Part shown: positions 1-6,838 of the stretch, piece after piece | How the letters are laid out: each line of letters begins with the position of its first letter | Position numbering within the stretch: the stretch's first letter is position 1 | Source of the DNA: Alphaproteobacteria bacterium | GTDB taxonomy: Bacteria > Pseudomonadota > Alphaproteobacteria > Rickettsiales > JABCZZ01 | Length of the DNA: 35,092 nucleotides | NCBI GenBank assembly: GCA_013288985.1 | Contig: JABDAT010000015.1 | Span: 1 to 35,092, forward strand | Direction of reading: 5' to 3' | The notes under the pieces: model-generated | The model's database searches: none | The model's input: the letters and a program-made list of their open reading frames with translations, nothing else | Told to the model about the DNA's origin: nothing | Position numbers and translations under genes: made by a program

Positions 1-1
1 A

Positions 2-982
2 GAGCGCATGGCAAAAGCAATTACCCTGGCGCGCGATCTCATCAATACGCCTGCCAATGATATGGGACCGGCCGAGCTGGCGCAGGCCTGCAGGCAAGTC
101 GCCATCGCCCATAAGGCGGAATATAGCGAAATTGTGGGAGAGGCGCTCCTCAAACATAATTACCCTGCAATATATGAAGTAGGCAAAGCCAGCAGCCGCG
201 CGCCGCGCCTTATCGATATACGCTGGGGCAACAAGAAACATCCGAAAGTAACCCTGGTAGGCAAAGGCGTGTGTTTTGATTCCGGCGGCCTCGACATCAA
301 GCCATCCTCCGGCATGAAGCTTATGAAGAAAGATATGGGCGGCGCTGCATGTGTGCTTGCATTAGCGCAAGTCATTATGGCTTCCAATCTTCCCATTCGC
401 CTGCGCGTATTAATCCCGGCAGTGGAAAATAGCATTTCCGGCAATGCTTACCGCCCGTCCGATATTATCAACACGCGCAAAGGCATTACCGTGGAAGTGG
501 GCAATACCGATGCCGAGGGCCGCCTGATTCTGGCCGACGCATTGGCCGAAGCCGATAAGGAAACCCCTGACCTGCTCATTGATTGCGCTACCCTCACCGG
601 CGCCGCGCGCACTGCGCTTGGCACCGAAGTGCCTGCGCTTTTTACCAATGATGATACATTGGCCAATAATCTCCTGCGCCATAGCGTAAGCGAACAGGAT
701 GCGCTCTGGCGACTGCCGCTATGGAAAAATTACCGTGAGATGCTGAGTAGCCCTATTGCCGACATCAATAGCGCTCCCGATAGCGGCTATGGCGGCGCCA
801 TTACGGCTGCGTTATTTCTTAAGGAGTTTGTCGAGAAAACAAAATCCTGGGCACATATCGACATGATGGCCTGGAATCTCTCCAAACGCGCAGGCAGGCC
901 CATAGGCGGTGAAGCGATGGCTGTGCGCACGTTATATGCTACCATTCTTGAGCGTTTCTCCATCAAACCTAATAAGCGGTAA
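2..982 (+). CDS. pepA: Leucyl aminopeptidase (M17 family), 5' end cut off by window
   Basis: This is the C-terminal catalytic part of an M17 cytosolic aminopeptidase, a two-metal enzyme that removes N-terminal residues from peptides. The reading frame is open to the window edge, and the ATG at 8 is internal: the protein starts directly at the RDLINTPAND segment that in this family follows an N-terminal domain of roughly 150 residues. Visible family marks are the GKGVCFDSGGLD metal-binding loop, the MKKDMGGAA stretch and the signature NTDAEGRL. The C-terminus (AHIDMMAWN, then GRPIGGEA) is complete and ends at a TAA. The next gene lies 63 bp downstream on the same strand. Family assignment is certain; substrate range cannot be read from sequence. 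Confidence 0.95.
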   Translation, partial: ERMAKAITLARDLINTPANDMGPAELAQACRQVAIAHKAEYSEIVGEALLKHNYPAIYEVGKASSRAPRLIDIRWGNKKHPKVTLVGKGVCFDSGGLDIKPSSGMKLMKKDMGGAACVLALAQVIMASNLPIRLRVLIPAVENSISGNAYRPSDIINTRKGITVEVGNTDAEGRLILADALAEADKETPDLLIDCATLTGAARTALGTEVPALFTNDDTLANNLLRHSVSEQDALWRLPLWKNYREMLSSPIADINSAPDSGYGGAITAALFLKEFVEKTKSWAHIDMMAWNLSKRAGRPIGGEAMAVRTLYATILERFSIKPNKR

Positions 983-1009
983 AATACTGGATTATGGCGC
1001 AAATATGAG

Positions 1010-1015
1010 TATAAT
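1010..1015 (+). promoter_or_regulatory. Possible -10 box upstream of the MarR-type gene
   Basis: A consensus TATAAT lies 31 bp before the ATG at 1046, in the short gap after pepA. No good -35 hexamer is present at 16-18 bp, so this is only a candidate. A weak purine-rich stretch (GAGAC) precedes the start codon. Confidence 0.3.
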
Positions 1016-1045
1016 GCGCAGCTTAAAATAGCAAAGAGACAGAAA

Positions 1046-1420
1046 ATGCAATCAAGTCCAGGTCTTACCATGCGCGAAGCGCTTACCTTGTGGCGGGATA
1101 TTGTTGTGCGCGGCCTCCAAAACAACGCCTATGACCTTTCAACGCGCCAGACAGGTATTCTGCTGACCATATACCTGTCGCCTCCTCCGCATACGATAAA
1201 ATTATTGTCCGATACGCTGCTTATCTCAAAGCCCGCCGTCTGCCGCGCAGTGGATATGCTCGTGCGTTTGGGTCTGGTTAAACGCAAGAGGGATGAAAAG
1301 GACAGCCGCATTGTCCATATTCAACGCACTGTAAAGGGGTCGGTTTACTTAAGCGAATTCGCTGAGATCATCAATACGGTATCGGGCAACAACCAGCCTT
1401 TGGAAGTACTGTCTGCATGA
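1046..1420 (+). CDS. MarR-family transcriptional regulator
   Basis: A 124-residue winged-helix protein. The recognition-helix region (about residues 52-72, SDTLLISKPAVCRAVDMLVR) is followed by LGLVKRKRDEKDSR, the typical MarR wing with its conserved D-x-R element, and a beta strand VHIQ. It is a little shorter than most MarR proteins (about 140 residues), mainly at the C-terminal dimerisation helix. Its stop overlaps the start of the next gene in an ATGA, so the two are translationally coupled and the regulator may control or respond through the membrane partner. No ligand can be inferred. It could also be classed as a generic helix-turn-helix regulator of the same fold. Confidence 0.8.
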   Translation: MQSSPGLTMREALTLWRDIVVRGLQNNAYDLSTRQTGILLTIYLSPPPHTIKLLSDTLLISKPAVCRAVDMLVRLGLVKRKRDEKDSRIVHIQRTVKGSVYLSEFAEIINTVSGNNQPLEVLSA

Positions 1421-2280
1421 TACAGTATAATATCATTACCGGCAAAACCAAGACGGGCCCCTACGATATTGTCATGATTGTAAGGAAAATCCGCAATGGA
1501 TCCGTTACGGGTGACACCTTAATACAGACCTCTGATAGTGACATAATAAAACCTGCCATTGAATGGGCACAACTGGCGGAATTCTTTACGGAAACAAAAG
1601 ACGAATGGACTGAAAGCGTTGCCGAAGGCCATCTGCATCACCATAACCTGCTTAGAACCTTGTCAGGTGGGTGGCGTTTCTTACAGCGCAACCATATTTC
1701 AAGCGTATTTTCAGGATTACTCGTTCTGGCGCTTATCTTTATGGTAGCCGCCATTCATTTGACCATGACTCCCGCGTTTCGTATATTTGCTTATATGGCG
1801 AGTGTCATGGTGGGACATTTCTTATTCTCTTGCTACATGCTGGTAATATTGCGGACGGTGCGCGGGCAACCTGTTGACGGGCCGTATCTGCAAAGTAAAA
1901 TTCTCCCTGTAATAGGCCAGCTTCTGATTTCATCCCTGCTGATTTCTTTTATTGCCATCATCGGATTGGCGCTTCTGGTTACCAGTAATGTGGTGGAAGT
2001 GTCTGTGGTGGGCCTGGTCATTATAACGATTGGCCTTTTTGTCTTAACTATATATGCGTTTGCCCCCCTGCTCATCCTCGATCAGCAGTATGATTTCTGG
2101 GATGCGATGGAAGCCAGCCGCAAATCGGTTATGAAAAGCGGTGCAGAAAATATCGGGGTCCTGTTTGGATTGTTCGTTATCAATTTTATTGCCGGACTCG
2201 CAATACTTTTGCCCATGGCCCTTACCTTGCCTATTACTACAGGCGCGCTTGCAGAAATTTATGATGAAATGTTCAGTTAG
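1417..2280 (+). CDS. GYF-domain multi-pass membrane protein
   Basis: A 287-residue protein in two parts. Residues 1-57 look like a bacterial GYF_2 domain: YNIITGKTKTGPYD, then a predicted helix, then a short strand with DTLIQ and a late W-A-Q-L-A-E-F end, the usual order in this small peptide-binding fold. From about residue 88 onward there are five or six hydrophobic segments (around 95-118, 122-146, 165-187, 190-220 and 245-272). A cytoplasmic-type loop FWDAMEASRKS resembles the loop of DUF975-like integral membrane proteins. The ATG overlaps the MarR-type stop by 4 bp. Function is unknown; GYF domain plus membrane part suggests a membrane adaptor. No enzyme motif is visible. Confidence 0.7.
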   Translation: MIQYNIITGKTKTGPYDIVMIVRKIRNGSVTGDTLIQTSDSDIIKPAIEWAQLAEFFTETKDEWTESVAEGHLHHHNLLRTLSGGWRFLQRNHISSVFSGLLVLALIFMVAAIHLTMTPAFRIFAYMASVMVGHFLFSCYMLVILRTVRGQPVDGPYLQSKILPVIGQLLISSLLISFIAIIGLALLVTSNVVEVSVVGLVIITIGLFVLTIYAFAPLLILDQQYDFWDAMEASRKSVMKSGAENIGVLFGLFVINFIAGLAILLPMALTLPITTGALAEIYDEMFS

Positions 2281-2303
2281 CGCAAGATGCGTCTGAGGTA
2301 TAT

Positions 2304-2713
2304 ATGCCCAAAACTGACCCAGAGATATTATTGCGTCTATATCATTCCATACTGCTTATAAGGCGGGTGGAGGAACATATTTGTGCGGGATCTATCATAC
2401 CGACGCGATTAAAAGCCCTGTGCATCTTTCCATCGGTCAGGAATCCATTGCTGCAGGCATTTGCGATCCCTTAAATCCGGACGATATCGTATCCAATACC
2501 TATCGTTGTCATGCCACCTATATTACCAAAGGCGGCGATCTCAAACAGATGAGGGCCAAACTGTATGGCAAAGAAGCAGGATGCGCAGCCGGCAAAGCCG
2601 GTTCCATGCATCTCATTGATATGAATCACGGTGTCATGGGCGCCTCGGCGGTGGTAGGCATCACTATACCGGTCGCTGCAGGCTATGCGCTGGCGCTTAA
2701 GAACGACGCCAAA
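2304..2713 (+). pseudogene. Broken E1-alpha subunit gene (ThDP-dependent 2-oxo acid/acetoin dehydrogenase type)
   Basis: The first frame (ATG at 2304) gives a normal E1-alpha N-terminus with LIRRVEEHI and then breaks. Homology resumes at about 2381 in a frame one base off with YHTDAIKSPVHLSIGQES, CHATYITKGGDLKQM, AGKAGSMHL and MGASAVVGITIPVAAGYALALK. The shift lies between about 2374 and 2383 and equals one missing base. Reading stops matching the family at about 2713, before the GDG...N thiamine-diphosphate motif, so about two thirds of a normal 320-residue subunit is absent. It joins head-on an epimerase fragment from the other strand. The relative is the E1-alpha type found in pyruvate/acetoin dehydrogenases and in some surface-sugar clusters. 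It cannot make an active enzyme as sequenced. Confidence 0.85.
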
Positions 2714-3135
2714 ATAACGCGGGTGCAGAGGTTTGTTGGCATCAAAATCCGATTCTTTAAGCGCCTTATCGCTCGATGGATACATCACCGTGCAGCTGAA
2801 AAATATCACATGCTTCACCTTCGCTTCAAAGGCGGCGCGAAACAGCAGCGAATTCATCACCGCGTTATCGGTATGGATAAAGGGGCGCGTCACGATATCC
2901 TTGGCGCCCGACGTAGTCGCCGCCGCCTGAACAATAACATCCACACCTTGGAGCAATTTTTTGACCGTCTGCTCATCGCGCAGATCGGCTTTGTGCCAGG
3001 TTACGCCTTTGCATACATAAGGTGGGCGGTTAAACCCCACCGCATGCACGTCGTATTTCCCTTGGCGGCAAAATACTCCGTCATATTGCGCCCAACAAAT
3101 CCTGTGGCGCCGCAGACAAGCAATTTAGGTTTCAT
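2702..3135 (-). pseudogene. Broken NAD-dependent sugar epimerase/dehydratase gene
   Basis: The start is clear: ATG at 3135 with an AAGGA ribosome site 8 bases upstream, then LVCGATGFVGRNM, the Rossmann GxxGxxG loop of extended short-chain dehydrogenases. After AAKG the frame breaks at the CCC run 3059-3061. One added base would restore KGKYDVHAVGFN and continue through VIVQAAATTSG, FFSCTVMYP and NKPLHPRYFG. Homology ends around 2702-2713, so only about 140 of an expected 300 or more residues remain. The catalytic YxxxK region, which should follow HPRYFG, is lost. Family resemblance is to GDP-fucose-synthase-like and other nucleotide-sugar epimerases. It is non-functional as sequenced. Either decay or assembly error could explain it. 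Confidence 0.85.
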
Positions 3136-3194
3136 GAAATTTATCCTTCTTTCAAACTTTATAACTGCGTCGCACCCGGGCTGGCTTCGATCTC

Positions 3195-4301
3195 TTAAGG
3201 GTGTATTATTTGTGATGCGTAAAATGCACCGCCGGTAACGGCGCGATTTGTTCCGGTCGTGGTGGGCAGCGTCAACGGCAAACGCTTGATGGAACGAACC
3301 GCCAGATATGCAAAAGCCTGCGCTTCGAGTGCGTCGCCAAACCAGCCCAGCGTCTCCACCGGCCGCACATAGGTCAGCCGCTCGGTAATGGCCTGCATGA
3401 GCGCGGGGTTATGCCGACCACCGCCTGCCACATACCAATGTTTGGCGCTTACCGGAAAATAATGCTGCGCTGCCTCAATCGCCGCTGCCGTAAAAGCAGT
3501 AAGCGTCGCTGCGCCATCTTCCTTGGAGAGATTTTCTACCAGATTGAGGGTAAAATAATTGCGATCGAGCGATTTAGGCGGGTGCACCGAGAAAAATGGA
3601 TCCGCCAGATAGCGTTTTACTATATCGGGATGCGCCTTGCCCGCAAAGGCCAGCTTGCCGTCGCGATCCAGGCTTTCACCCGTATGACGCAATGCCCATT
3701 CATTGATCAGCACATTGCCGGGGCTGGTATCAAACGCCATAATATCGAGCGCCATGATATCTTCGCCAGTATTTTCCGAGCGTCCAATCCAGGTGATATT
3801 GGCGATTCCGCCTAAATTGAGTACCACGACCGGCAGTTCCATATGTTTCACCAAACTCGCATGGAAAAGCGGCACCAACGGCGCACCCTGCCCACCTGCG
3901 GCCACGTCATGCCTGCGGAAATCGCACACCACGTCAATGCCGGTTTTCTCCGCCAGAAGCGCACCATTTCCCATCTGCCAGGTAAGCCCTTCATGAGGCC
4001 GGTGGGCAATGGTCTGACCGTGAAACCCGATGACATGGACATCGCGCGGCTTTAAATTAACCTTTTTAAGCAATGCCTTAACCGCGTCAGCATGCGCGAG
4101 CGTCATATCCTGCTCTATTTTGGCCAGATCCCCGCGCATATAGACGGATTCACGGATACGTGTGCGCAGCGCATCATCAAACGGCAGGGTTAAAGACGCC
4201 CCGATTTCGAATATTTCATTGCCGTCCGTGCGGATCAGCGCGGCATCCACGCCGTCAAGCGACGTCCCGCTCATCAAACCCAGCGCCCATTGTGTATTCA
4301 T
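3195..4301 (-). CDS. anmK: Anhydro-N-acetylmuramic acid kinase
   Basis: AnmK converts 1,6-anhydro-MurNAc from cell-wall turnover to MurNAc-6-phosphate using ATP, in the cytoplasm, as part of peptidoglycan recycling. The 368-residue length is normal. Family marks are GLMSGTSLDGVDAA at residues 8-21 (phosphate-binding loop), GFHGQTIAH, LNLGGIANIT, FDTSPGNVLI and the late GGGRHNPALM. The start ATG at 4301 fits the family N-terminus exactly. The gene points away from the M48 peptidase gene, sharing the 91-bp gap 4302-4392. MurQ and other recycling enzymes are not in this window. Confidence 0.96.
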   Translation of the reverse strand: MNTQWALGLMSGTSLDGVDAALIRTDGNEIFEIGASLTLPFDDALRTRIRESVYMRGDLAKIEQDMTLAHADAVKALLKKVNLKPRDVHVIGFHGQTIAHRPHEGLTWQMGNGALLAEKTGIDVVCDFRRHDVAAGGQGAPLVPLFHASLVKHMELPVVVLNLGGIANITWIGRSENTGEDIMALDIMAFDTSPGNVLINEWALRHTGESLDRDGKLAFAGKAHPDIVKRYLADPFFSVHPPKSLDRNYFTLNLVENLSKEDGAATLTAFTAAAIEAAQHYFPVSAKHWYVAGGGRHNPALMQAITERLTYVRPVETLGWFGDALEAQAFAYLAVRSIKRLPLTLPTTTGTNRAVTGGAFYASQIIHP

Positions 4302-4392
4302 ATGCTCCCCAGAACCCGGTTATGTCATCAAATCTTCACATTTTTATAGCTTTTTTCTTGGTAAGATACACAAGAATCTTATTGGGTTAGCT

Positions 4393-5205
4393 ATGCCAGC
4401 CGCACCTGTTATAAAAACCGCGCCGACACATTGGAATATTCCGCCTAAAGAGCAATCGGGGAATATCGAATTGCGCGATCGCAATACCGCCAGGGCCAAA
4501 GGTGCAACCGCGCTTTGGGTAGCGCGCCCTACCGAGCCTAAAGAAAGAGAACTCATTAAGATTCTTCATGAAACCTGCGCGCAGATGCAGATTCCCATTC
4601 CCAAGCTGCTCATATACGCCAGCTCCAAACCCAATGCTTTCAGCGCAACGTACACAGGCAGCCTGATGTTTGGCACGAACCTGCTCGACATCATGACCCA
4701 TGACGAAGTGAAAGCCATTATGGGGCACGAGCTGACGCACCATATTAACCGCAAACAGGATTTCATACATGATTTTATAGAAGGTTCTGTACTGCTAGCA
4801 GGTTATTTACTGATTCGTGATCAATTGAGTAAGCTGGCCACCAAACCTTGGGTTAAAACAACCATAAAAATTGTCGGCGATACTGCGGCAATGATTGGAG
4901 ATATTGCACTGACTTTGTGGCACAAACGCGCGCGCGAATACCGCTCTGACCTGGGAGGCGCGCAGGTAGCAGGAACAGAAGCCATGATCAGCGGACTTAA
5001 TACATTGGAACATCGCATACGTGAAATTCAGCAACAGGAAAAACATCAGGGGAAAAAGCACCGGCCATTGCCCGCATTTCTCCGCGACCACCCCGACAAT
5101 CGTCACCGCATCGCCAATCTGATTGCGCATCCATCTTCATCGTTTGCCAACAAGCACCAGATGGAATCTGCGGCCAATGTCTCCGCACCTGCGATTGCGC
5201 GCTGA
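4393..5205 (+). CDS. M48-family zinc metalloprotease
   Basis: A 270-residue peptidase of the M48 (HtpX/Ste24) family. It shows NAFSATYTG at residues 81-89, the zinc motif HELTH at 112-116, and the third-ligand region REYRSD with Glu182. The loss of an N-terminal signal and of the strong HtpX transmembrane pairs suggests a cytoplasmic or peripherally attached enzyme; residues 131-141 and 155-176 are only moderately hydrophobic. The open frame extends to 4162, but that portion overlaps anmK antisense and has no family match, so I chose ATG 4393. It sits between anmK and tyrS, with tyrS 73 bp downstream on the same strand. Its substrate is unknown; quality control of membrane proteins would be the family default. 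Confidence 0.85.
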   Translation: MPAAPVIKTAPTHWNIPPKEQSGNIELRDRNTARAKGATALWVARPTEPKERELIKILHETCAQMQIPIPKLLIYASSKPNAFSATYTGSLMFGTNLLDIMTHDEVKAIMGHELTHHINRKQDFIHDFIEGSVLLAGYLLIRDQLSKLATKPWVKTTIKIVGDTAAMIGDIALTLWHKRAREYRSDLGGAQVAGTEAMISGLNTLEHRIREIQQQEKHQGKKHRPLPAFLRDHPDNRHRIANLIAHPSSSFANKHQMESAANVSAPAIAR

Positions 5206-5278
5206 GCGTCTCTTTCTTGCCATTATGCGGCATCCATGCCATATCTAGGCGCAAATCATCAGTAAAACCAAGGACAAT

Positions 5279-6604
5279 ATGACATCGCCTGATTTGAATT
5301 TTCTGCAGATCATGAAGGAACGCGGATTTCTGCATCAATGTACCGATCTTGAAGGACTGGGCAAACTTATGGCGCAGCAGAAAATCACCGCCTATATCGG
5401 CTTTGATTGCACCGCCTCCAGCCTGCATGTGGGCAGCCTCATGCAAATTATGATCCTGCGCTGGCTGCAAAAATGTGGCCATAAACCGATTGTTCTTATG
5501 GGCGGCGGTACCACTAAAGTAGGTGATCCTTCCGGCAAGGACGAATCGCGCAAATTGCTAGACGACGCGCAAATCAACGCCAACTTGCAGGGTATCAAGG
5601 CGGTCTTTAAGCAATATCTGAACTTTAAAGAAAACGGCGGCAATGCGCTCATGGTCAATAATGATGATTGGCTAAAAAATTTGAATTACGTCAGCTTCCT
5701 GCGCGACTATGGCCGCCATTTTTCCGTCAACCGCATGCTCAGCATGGATAGTGTGAAGCTTCGATTAGAGCGTGAACAGGAACTTACCTTCCTGGAATTC
5801 AATTACATGATCTTGCAAGCCTACGATTTTGTAGAACTGCATAATAGATTTGGCTGCCGTTTACAATTCGGTGGCAGCGATCAATGGGGCAATATTATTA
5901 ATGGCGTTGAATTACATCGCCGCCTGATGGCAGAGAAAAATCAGGGAAAACAAAATAAATTTGACGAAATTTTTGGTCTCACCACACCGCTTATCACTAC
6001 TTCATCGGGCGCAAAAATGGGCAAGACGGCTAACGGCGCCGTCTGGCTTAATGCCGATATACTCTCACCCTTTGATTACTGGCAATTCTGGCGTAATACG
6101 GAAGACGGCGACGTCGGCCGTTTCCTGCGTTTCTTTACTGAGCTTCCCATAGCCGAAATTGAAGAGCTGGAAAAATTGCAAGGCGCAGGTATCAACGAAG
6201 CCAAGAAAATCCTCGCCAATGAAGCCACCAAACTTTGCCACGGCCCAGAAGCCGCCCTTGCCGCCGCTGAGACTGCGCGCAAAACATTTGAAGAAGGCAG
6301 CGCGGGCGATGCACTGCTAGAAATAATAATTGAAGAAAATGAAGTCGTATTAGATCAAAACGATCGTACAGCAGAGTCAATTTCTGTACGTGAGTTACTT
6401 ATAAGGGCTCGTTTTGCCGACAGCGGAAGTGAAGCAAAAAAACTAATTTTGGGTGGAGGCGTAAAAATAAACGATCGCACAGTGTCAGATATTAATATGA
6501 AGGTTATCTTTTCTGACTTTGACGCAAATAGATGTCTTAAACTATCAAAAGGCAAGAAACATCATGCCCTCGTAAAAATAAGAGATAAGGGCTATAAACC
6601 TTAA
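5279..6604 (+). CDS. tyrS: Tyrosyl-tRNA synthetase
   Basis: Class I aminoacyl-tRNA synthetase that charges tRNA-Tyr. The HIGH-type motif is HVGS at residues 50-53, [10 protein letters not shown] follows at 82-91, FGGSDQWGN binds tyrosine at 197-205, and the KMSKS-type motif is KMGKT at 246-250. An S4 RNA-binding domain covers about 365-430. At 441 residues it is slightly longer than typical (about 415-420). AAGGA at 5270-5274, four bases before the ATG, supports the start. The last 280 bp, including the S4 domain, are clearly AT-richer (about 38% GC by my count over 6361-6600, against 50% in a sampled 5' stretch), with many ATA, TTA and AGA codons. This suggests the 3' part has a different history, although the domain looks intact. 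Confidence 0.97.
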   Translation: MTSPDLNFLQIMKERGFLHQCTDLEGLGKLMAQQKITAYIGFDCTASSLHVGSLMQIMILRWLQKCGHKPIVLMGGGTTKVGDPSGKDESRKLLDDAQINANLQGIKAVFKQYLNFKENGGNALMVNNDDWLKNLNYVSFLRDYGRHFSVNRMLSMDSVKLRLEREQELTFLEFNYMILQAYDFVELHNRFGCRLQFGGSDQWGNIINGVELHRRLMAEKNQGKQNKFDEIFGLTTPLITTSSGAKMGKTANGAVWLNADILSPFDYWQFWRNTEDGDVGRFLRFFTELPIAEIEELEKLQGAGINEAKKILANEATKLCHGPEAALAAAETARKTFEEGSAGDALLEIIIEENEVVLDQNDRTAESISVRELLIRARFADSGSEAKKLILGGGVKINDRTVSDINMKVIFSDFDANRCLKLSKGKKHHALVKIRDKGYKP

Positions 6605-6628
6605 GACGTTTTTATTTCAAATATACGT

Positions 6629-6830
6629 GTCATCCCGGAAGGTGAGCCAGCAGGCGAACCTATCCGGGATCTATGTTACGCATGCTTATAGCCTGATAAG
6701 GCAAGTCAGCAGACTTGCCGTGCGCGTGGCCTCTCACACGGCAGGCCTCCTTGCCTGCCTGCTGTTCTTCCCAGCGCATGGCAGATGGATCCCGTGTCGC
6801 ACAGCCTATTGGCTGCTTGCACGGGATGAC
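6629..6830. repeat. 202-bp palindromic element with terminal inverted repeats (MITE-like)
   Basis: Ends are GTCATCCCG (6629-6637) and CGGGATGAC (6822-6830), an exact 9-bp inverted repeat. Inside lie stacked perfect hairpins: ATCCCGG/CCGGGAT (6632-6638 with 6664-6670), GGCAAGTC/GACTTGCC (6700-6707 with 6712-6719), GGCAGGC/GCCTGCC (6740-6746 with 6753-6759) and ATCCCGTG/CACGGGAT (6789-6796 with 6820-6827), the last enclosing CAGCC/GGCTG. It fills the gap between converging tyrS and the AsmA-like gene, so it can also act as a two-way terminator. No target-site duplication is evident. The open frame through it looks non-coding. Confidence 0.75.
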
Positions 6831-6838
6831 AAATTCTC

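Noticed and set aside
2381-3238. 285-residue open frame crossing the E1-alpha fragment and continuing to 3238
   Set aside because: After 2713 it reads the epimerase and anmK regions in antisense; only the first part has a family match, so it is not a single protein.
4162-4392. Upstream extension of the M48 peptidase frame
   Set aside because: It overlaps the start of anmK on the other strand and matches nothing in the peptidase family; ATG 4393 is better.
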